Of a stretch of 64,000 nucleotides of DNA, positions 18,095 to 26,700 are shown one piece after another (position 1 is the stretch's first letter; each line of letters opens with the position of its first letter). A program made the position numbers and the translations under genes. Source of the DNA: Paracoccus sp. S3-43 (GTDB lineage: Bacteria; Pseudomonadota; Alphaproteobacteria; Rhodobacterales; Rhodobacteraceae); the NCBI RefSeq assembly GCF_029027965.1, contig NZ_CP119082.1:2899001-2963000 (forward strand), read 5' to 3'. The notes below the pieces were generated by a model that saw nothing but the letters and a program-made list of their open reading frames with translations, was not told where the DNA came from and searched no databases.

Positions 18095-18367
18095 ATGATG
18101 GGCACAGGTAATTTCACTGACGATTTCAAGCGCGATGCGGTGGCGCAGATCACGGAGCGGGGCTACCCGGCCAAGGAGGTCTCTGAGCGGCTCGGGGTGA
18201 GCACGCACTCGCTCTATGCCTGGAAGCGCAAGTTCGCGAAGGCGGTGTCGGGTGAGACGGCAAAGGATGCCGAGATCTGACGACTGAAGCGAGAGCTGGT
18301 CCGGGTATCGGAGGAACGTGACATCCTAAATAAAGCCACCGCGTATTTCGCCAGGGATGCAAAGTGA
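18095..18367 (+). pseudogene. IS3 transposase orfA with internal nonsense codon
   Basis: Ninety codons encode a typical IS3 OrfA: helix-turn-helix GYPAKEVSERLGVSTHSLYA, then a leucine-zipper segment RLKRELVRVSEERDIL and YFARDAK. Codon 62 is TGA (18278-18280) where the family has Arg (CGA), splitting the reading frame between the DNA-binding and zipper parts. A single C-to-T change explains it. Without readthrough, no full OrfA or OrfAB fusion can be made. Confidence 0.8.
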
Positions 18368-19239
18368 GATACGCGTTCGTGGCCGAGCATCGGGGTCAGT
18401 TTTCCATCCGTGCGATGTGCCGGTGCCTGCGCATCCAGCCGAGCGGGTTCTATGCCTGGCTGCAGGCGCCGGTGAGCGCGCGAGCCCAGGAAGACAGGCG
18501 CCAGACCGAACTGCTGCAGAAGGCTTGGGCCGAGAGCGGCAAGGTCTACGGCTACCGCAAGCTGCATGATGATCTGGTTGAACAGGGCGAAAGCATTTGT
18601 CCGAACCGGGTCGCCCGATTGACGCAGCTTGCGGGGATCAAGGCGCAGATCGGCTACAAGCGCCGCCCCGGAAGTTATGGCGGCAAGCCGTCGGTCGTGG
18701 TCGACAACACCCTCGACCGGCAGTTCAACGTCGAGGCCCCGGACAAGGTCTGGGTGACCGATATCACTTACATCCGGACGCAAGAGGGGTTCGCCTACCT
18801 CGCGGTGGTCATCGATCTCTATTCCCGGCGTGTGGTTGGCTGGTCGATGCAAAGTCGGCAGACGACAGATGTCGTTCTGCAGGCCCTGCTGATGGCCGTC
18901 TGGCGGCGCAAGCCGAAGACCAAGGTGCTGGTTCATTCAGATCAGGGCAGCCAGTTCACCAGCATGGACTGGGCAGCATTCCTGCGCGCCCACAATCTTG
19001 AGCATTCCATGAGCCGCCGTGGCAACTGTCACGACAACGCTGTTGCCGAGAGCTTCTTCAACCTGCTCAAGCGCGAACGGATCAGGCGCAGGACCTACCG
19101 GACCCGCGAAGACGCAAGGCAGGACGTGTTCGATTATATCGAGATGTTCTATAACCCGAAGCGCAAACATGCGAGAAACGGAATGCTGTCGCCCGCAGAG
19201 TTCGAGCGACGGCAGATGATGAGACGGGAAGGCGTCTAA
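18364..19239 (+). CDS. IS3-family transposase OrfB (rve integrase core)
   Basis: A 291-residue DDE recombinase domain starting at GTG 18364, overlapping the orfA stop by 4 bases. Catalytic residues are present: Asp in VWVTDITYIRT, Asp in VLVHSDQGSQFTS and Glu in NAVAESFFNLLKRE. The frame is intact. In active relatives OrfB is normally made as a frameshift fusion with OrfA, which is broken here. Confidence 0.92.
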   Translation: MRYAFVAEHRGQFSIRAMCRCLRIQPSGFYAWLQAPVSARAQEDRRQTELLQKAWAESGKVYGYRKLHDDLVEQGESICPNRVARLTQLAGIKAQIGYKRRPGSYGGKPSVVVDNTLDRQFNVEAPDKVWVTDITYIRTQEGFAYLAVVIDLYSRRVVGWSMQSRQTTDVVLQALLMAVWRRKPKTKVLVHSDQGSQFTSMDWAAFLRAHNLEHSMSRRGNCHDNAVAESFFNLLKRERIRRRTYRTREDARQDVFDYIEMFYNPKRKHARNGMLSPAEFERRQMMRREGV

Positions 19240-19297
19240 GAAACTCGAGGCTATTCAATGAGAGATCCGGTCCATGCTTCTTCGAAAGGAAGCATGC

Positions 19298-20552
19298 ATG
19301 ACGATTTCCAAGGAACTGCTGGACGAACTGCTGAAGGGAGTAAAGCGCCCTGAGGACCTGCTCGGCGACAGCGGGCTGATGAAAGAGTTGAAGATCAAGC
19401 TGATGGAGCGGATGCTGGGCGCGGAGCTGACGGCGCATCTTGGCTATGAAGATGGCAAGGAAGCCCCTCCGGGTCAGAGCATCCGCCGGAATGGCGCCTC
19501 GACCAAGGTGCTGAAGGGGCAGGACGGCGAGATGCCGGTTGCGGTGCCCCGCGACCGCGACAGCAGCTTCGAACCGGAACTGGTGAAGAAGGGCCAGACC
19601 CGGAATCGACGGGATGGATGGCAAGATCATCGGACTCTACGCGGCCGGGCTGACAGTCCGGGATATCCAGGCCCATCTGCTCGATCTCTATGGCCTGAAG
19701 GTCTCGCCCGACCTGATCAGCCGCGTCACTGACGCCGTCCTGGACGAGGTCCGGGAATGGCAGAGCCGGGCGTTGGAGCGGATGTATCCGATCGTGATCT
19801 TCGACGCCCTGCGGGTGAAGATCCGCGATGCCGACAGCCGGACGGTGAAGAACAAGGCCGTGTATGTCGCCCTCGGCGTCACTCGAGACGGCCTGCGCGA
19901 GGTTCTGGGCCTGTGGGTCGCCGAAAATGAAGGCGCCAAGTTCTGGCTCTCGGTGATGAACGAGCTGAAGAACCGGGGCACGCAGGACGTCCTGATCGCG
20001 GTCGTGGACGGGCTGAAGGGTTTCCCCGAGGCGATCAGCGCGGCCTTCCCGAACGCCATGGTCCAGACCTGCCCTCGCCATGGTCACTCGGACCAGTGGC
20101 GTTCCCATGGCTCGATGCATCTGGTGCGCCATTCCCTGAACTTCTGTTCCTGGAAGGACCGCAAGGGCGTGGCCGCCGATCTGCGCCGGATTTACAGCGC
20201 CCCGACGGCCGATATGGCCGAGGCCGAACTCGACGCCTTCGAGGAAAAATGGGCTGGGAAATACCCGTCCATCGCCCCGGCCTGGCGCAGGGCTTGGCAG
20301 GAAGTGATCCCGTTCTTCGGCTTCGATCCGGCGATCCGCAAGATCATCTACACGACGAATGCCATCGAGAGCCTGAACCGCGTGATCCGGAAAACGATCA
20401 AGACGCGGGGTTCCTTCCCGACCGACGAGGCCGCGACCAAGCTGATCTACCTAGCCATCCGTAACTTCGAGAAGGACGGCCGAAATGTCCGGGAATGGTT
20501 TGCGGCCCGCAATCAGTTCGCCATAATGTTCGGCGAGCGCTTCGACGCTTGA
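19298..20552 (+). pseudogene. IS256-family (mutator-type) transposase, frameshifted and with 39-nt insert
   Basis: The two frames together make an IS256 transposase: N-terminal GLMKELKIKLMERMLGAELT, first catalytic Asp in PIVIFDALRVKIRD, second Asp in AVVDGLKGFPEAI, and Glu in TTNAIESLNRVIRK. One extra A at 19604-19605 (CGGAATCGAC for expected CGGATCGAC) shifts the frame. A second lesion is an in-frame 39-nt insert at 20073-20117, which turns the expected VQTCIVHLVRHSL into VQTC, 15 other residues, then HLVRHSL, disrupting the C-x2-H motif. Confidence 0.88.
20073..20117 (+). repeat. Hairpin mini-insert, copy 1 (in IS256 transposase)
   Basis: Forty-five bases replace the 6 expected between codons Cys and His (net +39). 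It forms a perfect 7-bp stem GCCATGG (20077-20083) / CCATGGC (20105-20111) with a 21-base loop (20084-20104) containing CGGACCAGTGGCGTTC. TC lies directly outside each stem arm. The loop matches the insert in the IS630 transposase at 20 of 21 positions while the stem sequences differ. Confidence 0.7.
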
Positions 20553-20604
20553 GTATCCCAAACCGCATGGACCGGCCCGGATACACAAAGTTCAGGACAC
20601 TCCC

Positions 20605-20955
20605 CTTTCCATCACCGCAGTTCTACAGGGCATCGACCAGCGGCTGGAGGAATCGGCGCAGATTCTCGGCGCCAGCCAGTTCCAGGCATTCACCCGCATC
20701 ACGCTGCCGCTCAGCCTCGACGGCATCGCCACCGGCTGCATCCTCGTCTTCGTGCTGACCAATGGCAGCTTCCTGACCATGCTGCTCCTCGGTGGAGGCA
20801 AGGTCACCACCCTGTCGCTGCTCATCTATCAGCAGTTCACGCTCACGCAGGAAGTGGCCTTCGCCGCAGCCATGGGCAACATCCTGCTGCTGTGCTCGGT
20901 TATCGCACTGGTTGTCCAGTTGCGCTTCGTCCGCCGCAAGGGAATAAAATCATGA
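20605..20955 (+). pseudogene. 5'-truncated ABC transporter permease (PotB-like)
   Basis: An open frame enters directly from the IS256 right end and encodes the last 116 residues of a permease, including the EAA loop that contacts the ATPase (LEESAQILGASQFQAFTRIT, then LPLSLDGIATG) and final membrane helices. The N-terminal half is absent. Its stop overlaps the next permease ATG by 3 bases, so the pair was once a polyamine-type two-permease unit. Confidence 0.8.
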
Positions 20956-21779
20956 ACGCACCCGCCGCGCCGGCGCGGCGACGCAAGCGGCGCAACTTCG
21001 TCGCCCTCGGACTCGGCCTCTATGTGCTCGCCTTCATGGCGTTCCTTCTCCTGCCCATCCTGGTCGTAGTCGTCGTCTCCTTTTCGAGCGCTACCTATAT
21101 CGGCTTTCCCATGCCGGGCCTGAGCCCGCAATGGTATGCGCGCGCCTTCGAATACGAACCTTTCATGCAGTCACTGAAAGTCAGCATCCAGATCGCCGTG
21201 TCGTCGGCGGTCATCGGAGCGATGCTGGGCCTCCCCGCAGCCCTCTGTGCGGCGCGCACGCCGAGCTTCGCCGCTAATGCCGTCTCGACCTTCCTGCTGG
21301 TTCCGATCTCGGTGCCAGCGATCGTGCTCGGCTTCTCGCTGCTCTACATGCTGTCGGCGCTGGCCATGGGCGTGTCGTTCACCTCACTGCTGATTACCCA
21401 TACCGTCGTGTCCATCCCCTACATTGCGCGCACCGTTCTGGCGGTCTACCGCGCGGTACCGCCCGATTTCGAGGAAGCGGCGGCCGTGCTCGGCGCGTCG
21501 CGCTGGAGGACGTTCTGGCATGTAACGATGCCGATGATCCGCCCCGGAATCTTCGCCGGCGGCATGTTCGCGGTGCTGATCTCGCTCGACAACCTGCCGC
21601 TGTCCTTCTTTTTCGGCAGTTCCACGACCAACACCCTGCCCGTGGTGATGCTGAGTTACATGCAGAACCAGTTCGATCCCTCGATCGCCGCCATCTCGAC
21701 CATCCAGATGCTGATCGCAGTGGTCGCCCTTCTCGTCGTCAACGCTCTCTACGGCATTGAAAAGCTCACCGCCGCCTGA
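20952..21779 (+). CDS. ABC transporter permease, spermidine/putrescine (PotC) type
   Basis: A 275-residue inner-membrane permease with six hydrophobic segments and a normal EAA loop (PDFEEAAAVLGASRWRTFW, then HVTMPMIRPGI). Starting with MNAPAAPARRRKRR, it is full length and intact. Its partner permease is truncated and no ATPase or binding-protein gene is in the window, so it is probably nonfunctional in isolation. Polyamine as substrate is inferred from family resemblance and the following oxidoreductase. Confidence 0.85.
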   Translation: MNAPAAPARRRKRRNFVALGLGLYVLAFMAFLLLPILVVVVVSFSSATYIGFPMPGLSPQWYARAFEYEPFMQSLKVSIQIAVSSAVIGAMLGLPAALCAARTPSFAANAVSTFLLVPISVPAIVLGFSLLYMLSALAMGVSFTSLLITHTVVSIPYIARTVLAVYRAVPPDFEEAAAVLGASRWRTFWHVTMPMIRPGIFAGGMFAVLISLDNLPLSFFFGSSTTNTLPVVMLSYMQNQFDPSIAAISTIQMLIAVVALLVVNALYGIEKLTAA

Positions 21780-21818
21780 GTTTTTCGCTTCAAGGTTCTT
21801 CGCCCAAGGTTCTGCGCC

Positions 21819-23134
21819 ATGTCCGATTCCTCCGTGAAGTCCACCCCATACTGGTGGGAAGCCGCGCCTCCGCCCGTTCCGCCCGAGCAAAGCCTTCCAG
21901 CCCAGGTCGATATCCTTCTCATCGGGGCCGGTTATACCGGACTTGGGGCGGCAATCCCCCTCGCCCGCGGCGGCCGCTCGGTGCTGGTGCTCGACCGCCA
22001 GCGTCCCGGCGAAGGAGCCTCGAGCCGCAATGGCGGCATCACCAGCGGCAATATCCGCCCTTCGCACGCATCGCTCGTGCGCAGTTTCGGAGAGAGGCGC
22101 GCGCTCGACATCCAGGCCGAGGGCAAGGAAGCGCGGGAAGACCTTCGCCGCTTCATCACCGAGGAAAAGATCGACTGCGACTACCAGTTGTCCGGACGTT
22201 TCTCGGGTGCGATCACCGAAAAGGAGTACGAGGCGGGTGCGCGCGGCGCGGAAGCGCTGGCGAAGACGCTGGGCATCGAATCCTATGCGGTTCCCCCTTC
22301 CGAACAGCATCGCTACATCAGCACGGATTTTTATCGCGGCGGAAATGTCCGCATGGACATCGGCGGGCTTCATCCGGCGAAGTTCCACGCCGGCATGTTG
22401 CGCGTCGCGCAGGCCGCCGGCACCGCCGTTCAGGGCGGCACAGCCGTGCTGTCGACGGAACGGAACGGCGGCGGCTTCATCGTGACCACCTCCCGCGGCT
22501 CTGTCCGGGCAGGCGCGGTGCTCAGTTGCATGAACGGCTACACCGACGCTTCGGACAGATGGCTGCGTCGCCGTCTGGTGCCGATCCGCAGCCGCATCAT
22601 CGCGACCGAGCCGCTTCCGGCCGATGTCATGGCACGCCTTATGCCACCCCTGATGATGTACAGCGACGGCCGGGAACTCAGCTATTGCTATCGCCCGTCC
22701 CCCGATGGCACGCGCATCCTCTTCGGCGGGCGCGACGGAACGGTCTCGGGGGATCCCGCCTGGCCCACCGACCACCTGAGGACCGAGATGGCGCGTATCT
22801 TTCCCGAACTTGCGCAGACGCCGATTTCCCATAGCTGGTTCGGCTACGTGGCGATGCACCGCGACTTGATCCCGCGCGTTTTCAGGAAGGACGGGGTGGT
22901 CTACGCCGCCGGCTATTGCGGCTCCGGCGTGGTGTGTGGGCGCGCTGGCTGGGCATGACGGCGGCGCAGCAGATACTCGGCAACGAGGAAGCCGGACGGA
23001 CGGCTTTCGATTTCCGTCCACCGCGCCTGATTCCATTCTTCAGCGGCAAACCGTAGTTCATGCCCCTGGTCTACGCCAGGATGGAAGCAGCCGACCGTTG
23101 GCTGATGCGCGGGCGAGACGCTGGAAAGAAGTGA
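21819..23134 (+). pseudogene. FAD-dependent amine oxidoreductase (PuuB/DAO type), broken
   Basis: The first 370 codons encode a DAO-fold oxidase: dinucleotide-binding ILLIGAGYTGLGAAIPLARG and RQRPGEGASSRNGGITSGN. It resembles gamma-glutamylputrescine oxidase. Near 22932-22937 an extra TG (GTGGTGTGTGGG for expected GTGGTGTGGG) shifts the frame, so translation ends at 22958. In the restored frame the C-terminus (WARWLGMTAAQQILGNEEAG) continues but meets TAG at 23054-23056 where Trp is expected, then runs on to a natural stop at 23132-23134. Two independent lesions make this a clear pseudogene. Confidence 0.85.
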
Positions 23135-23712
23135 CGCTAACCGCCTCTGCGCGTCGTGAGGGCCACACCTCTCCGGCAAACGGGAGAAACCGATAATCGT
23201 CGGGATGGCCCGATTGAACACGGGACTGAACCGCTCCGGGTTTGCCGGAGGCTGATTACGGTTGGTTATGCGGCCATGGGCGCAGTTTCCAAAGCCGCGT
23301 GGCTTTGTTGCGCTATTCGGGATGAGGTCGGAAGTATCCCTTTCCCGTCTATATTCAGCGCATGCGGACGGTCTCGGGCGTGCCGAGTGATGTAGAGCGG
23401 TTCATGAGTGCGATGCGGATCTGAACTTCCGCATGGCTTTGTCCTGCAAGGGGCAGTAAACGCCCCATGCGCCCCGCCTTTCGGCCTCGAAATTTTTGGA
23501 TAAAGCCTCGCCTCTCGGCATCCTGTCGGGCTCACCATATTTTCGATTCGCGCGCTTCAAGCAATTTTCGAAAACGGCGGAAAATCCTCTCCGAATAACA
23601 CGCAACTTTATCTCAGCCAGCGGTTTAGCGGCTTTCGAGATAACCGGCCCTCGCCGGTCAGCCGATGGGCTTACAGCAAGGTTCCCTTCGCCAGAGATAG
23701 GCCGAAACGCAA
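23135..23712. other. Gene-free stretch, possible mobile-element debris
   Basis: About 580 bases with lower GC than the surroundings and no convincing frame on either strand. The string GGCTTTGTTGCGCTATTCGG near 23300 resembles termini of some IS5-family elements, but no transposase or partner end was found. Confidence 0.4.
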
Positions 23713-23740
23713 TCGGGCGCGCCCGCAGGGACGCGCCCGA
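23713..23740 (-). terminator. Terminator-like hairpin after gltB
   Basis: Perfect 9-bp inverted repeat TCGGGCGCG (23713-23721) and CGCGCCCGA (23732-23740) with a 10-base loop, 21 bases beyond the gltB stop. No long T run follows, so it may work as a 3' stabilising or weak terminator hairpin. Confidence 0.55.
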
Positions 23741-23761
23741 GGGTGGTGGGCAAGCGCCGGC

Positions 23762-26700
23762 CTATTCGGCCGGGACGGCGGCTGGTTCCTCCACGTCCAT
23801 GATCGGATGCGGCAGGTGGATCAGCATCTCCTTCGGGCAGACTTGCAGGAAGTTGGCCTTCTCGACCTCCCAGTCCTGAAGGATGTCGGCGGCGCGGCGC
23901 GAGCCGGTTTCCCTCATGTGCCGCTCCACCAGGCCCTTCAACTGGTCTTCCCAATGCTGCCTGGTCACGGCGCACATCACCAGGGTTTCCGGGTTGATAT
24001 AGTCGCGCGCCACCCCCTGCGGGTCATACAGGTATGCCATCCCGCCCGTCATGCCCGCGCCGAAATTGGCGCCGATCCGGCCCAGGATCACCGCGACGCC
24101 GCCGGTCATGTATTCGCAACCATTGCTGCCGCAGCCCTCGATCACCACGGTGGCGCCGCTGTTGCGCACCGCGAAGCGTTCCCCGGCGCGCCCTGCCGCG
24201 AACAGGTAGCCGTCGGTCGCGCCATACAGCACCGTGTTGCCGATGATCGTGTTGTCCGCCGCGACCAGGGGCGAGGACATCGGCGGGCGCACCACGATGG
24301 TGCCGCCCGACAGGCCCTTGCCGACATAATCGTTGGCGTCGCCGGACACCTCGATCTTCAACCCCGGAGCGGCAAAGGCGCCCAGCGACTGCCCGGCGCT
24401 GCCGGTCAGGCGGATCGTCAGGTGGTCGGGTTGCAGGCTGTTGCGCATCCCGAATTTCTGCACGATCAGCGACGATGTGCGGGTGCCGATGGTCCGATGG
24501 GTGTTCCGCACGGCATAGGACAGCTGCATCTTCTCGCCATCCTCGAAGAAGCGGGCGGCGTCGCGGGCGATCTCGGCGTCCAGGGTTTCCAGCACGGCGT
24601 TGCGGGGCTTCGACCGGTCATAGACGATCTTGTCGGCGCCATCGACGGTGATCAGCAGCGGGTTCAGGTCCAGATCGTCCAGATGCGCGGCCCCCCGGCT
24701 GACCTGGGTGAGCAGGTCGGCGCGGCCGATCACCTCGTCCAGCGACCGCGCGCCAATGCTGGCCAGGATCTCGCGGACCTCTTGCGCATAGAAGGTGATC
24801 AGGTTCACCACCTTGTCGGCGCTGCCGGTGAACATGGCGCGCAGGCGTTCGTCCTGAGTGCAGACGCCCACCGGGCAGGTGTTCGACTGGCACTGGCGCA
24901 CCATGATGCAGCCCATGGCGATCAGCGCGGCGGTGCCGATGCCGTATTCCTCGGCCCCCATCATCGCCGCCATCACGATGTCGCGGCCGGTGCGCAGGCC
25001 CCCGTCGGTGCGCAGCGTCACCCGTTCGCGCAGGCGGTTCATCGCCAGAACCTGATGCGCCTCGGTCAGGCCCATTTCCCAGGGCAGGCCCGCGAACTTG
25101 ATCGACGTGGCAGGCGAGGCCCCGGTGCCGCCGTTATGGCCCGAGATCAGGATGATGTCGGCCTTGGCCTTGGCCACGCCCGCCGCGATGGTGCCGACGC
25201 CTGAAGACGCCACCAGCTTCACCGTGATCTTGGCGCGCGGGTTGATCTGCTTCAGGTCATAGATGAGCTGCGCCAGATCCTCGATGGAATAGATGTCGTG
25301 GTGCGGCGGGGGGCTGATCAGCGTGACGCCCTTGGTCGAATGGCGCAGCCGGGCGATCAGGTCGGTGACCTTCATGCCGGGCAGCTGGCCGCCCTCGCCG
25401 GGCTTGGCACCCTGGGCGACCTTGATCTCCAACTCCTCGCAGGCGTTCAGGTATTCGGCGGTGACGCCGAAGCGGCCGGACGCCACCTGCTTGATCTTGG
25501 CGCAGGGGTTGTCGCCATTCGGCAGCGGATGGGAATGCGCCGGATCCTCGCCGCCCTCGCCGCTGTCGGATTTGGCGCCGATGCGGTTCATGGCGATGTT
25601 CAGCGTCATATGCGCCTCGGGCGACAGCGCCCCCAGCGACATGCCCGGCGTCACGAAGCGCTTCCGGATGCTGGTGATGCTTTCCACCTCCTCGATCGGC
25701 ACGGGCTTGCCCAGCGGCTTGATGTCCAGCAGATCGCGGATATGGATCGGCGGGTTGGCCCGCATGGTCGTGCTGTATTGCTTCCACACGTCATAGGACG
25801 CCTTGTCGCAGGCCACCTGCAACAGCTTCATGGTGCTGGCGTCCCAGGCGTGCTTTTCGCCCGACCGGCGCATCTTGTAGAAGCCGCCGACCGGCAGCAG
25901 ATCCGCATTGTCGCCGTGGAAGGCGCGGCGGTGCAGATCCTCCAGCTTGGCTTGCAGCCCGTGCAACCCGATGCCGGAAATCCGCGACTGCATTCCGGGG
26001 AAATATTCGGCCACCATGGCGCGGGACAGGCCCACGGCCTCGAAGTTCAGGCCGCCGCGATAGGACGAGATGACGGAAATTCCCATCTTCGCCATGATCT
26101 TCAGCAGGCCCGCATCCACCGCCTGGCGATAGGATTCCATCGCGTCGAACAGGTCGGCGGCGATCAGCCCGCGTTCGATCCGGTCGCTGATGGAATCCTG
26201 CGCCAGATAGGGGTTCACCGTGGTCGCGCCGCAGCCGATCAGGACGGCGACGTAATGCGGATCCAGGCATTCCGCCGCCCGCACGTTCAGCGAACAGAAG
26301 GTCCGCAGCCCCTTGCGCGTCAGCCAGCTGTGCACCGCGCTTGTCGCCAGAATCATCGGCATCGCCACGCGGTCGTCGCCCTGCCCCTCATCCGACAGCA
26401 CCAGATGGCCCGCGCCGGACCGGACGGCATCCTCGGCCTCGGCGCGGATGCGGGCCAAGCCCTCGCCCAGGGCGTCGGGACCGGCGCCCGCCGGGAAGGT
26501 GCAGTCGATCTTGGTCACGGCCTCGCCGAACATCCGGCACATGTCGTCCAGTTCGGAATTGGTGACGAAGGGGCTTTCCAGCACCAGGATTTCGGTCTGC
26601 GCGCTGCTTTCGTCCAGCACGTTCTTGAGGTTGCCGAACCGCGTCTTCAGCGACATCACCCGCGTTTCGCGCAAGCTGTCGATGGGCGGGTTGGTCACCT

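Larger units (their letters stand above)
18039..19257 (+). mobile_element. IS3-family insertion sequence (1219 bp)
   Basis: Bounded by imperfect inverted repeats of about 27 bp (22 matches), TGAATAGCC at the left and GGCTATTCA at the right, with two overlapping ORFs typical of the IS3 group. The bases flanking it (ACA left, ATG right) do not form a target duplication, so one flank was probably lost by deletion or by adjacent IS256 rearrangement. Confidence 0.88.
19258..20604 (+). mobile_element. IS256-family element, left end truncated
   Basis: The right terminal repeat (ACAAAGTTCAGGACACTCCC, ending about 20604) is complete. At the left only the inner part survives (CCGGTCCATGC at 19267-19277, complementary to GCATGGACCGG near 20568-20578); the outer part is replaced by the IS3 right end. 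Missing one terminus and carrying a broken transposase, it should be immobile. Confidence 0.8.
17423..23134. other. Decayed accessory region abutting tRNA-Arg
   Basis: Between the tRNA 3' end and the glutamate synthase locus nearly every gene is truncated, frameshifted or a transposase: a 5'-truncated ORF, a cupin, IS3, a damaged IS256, a truncated permease and a broken oxidoreductase. No integrase is present and I could not find a second copy of the tRNA 3' end, so the island interpretation rests on position and content only. Confidence 0.6.

Noticed and set aside
18039-19257. Target-site duplication for IS3.
   Set aside because: Flanking trinucleotides ACA and ATG do not match.
23290-23340. 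GGCTTTGTTGCGCTATTCGG resembling the end of an IS5-family element.
   Set aside because: No partner end or transposase nearby; too short to assign.
17423-23761. Direct repeat of the tRNA-Arg 3' end as an attachment site.
   Set aside because: I searched by eye for the T-arm/acceptor sequence in the region and found no second copy.
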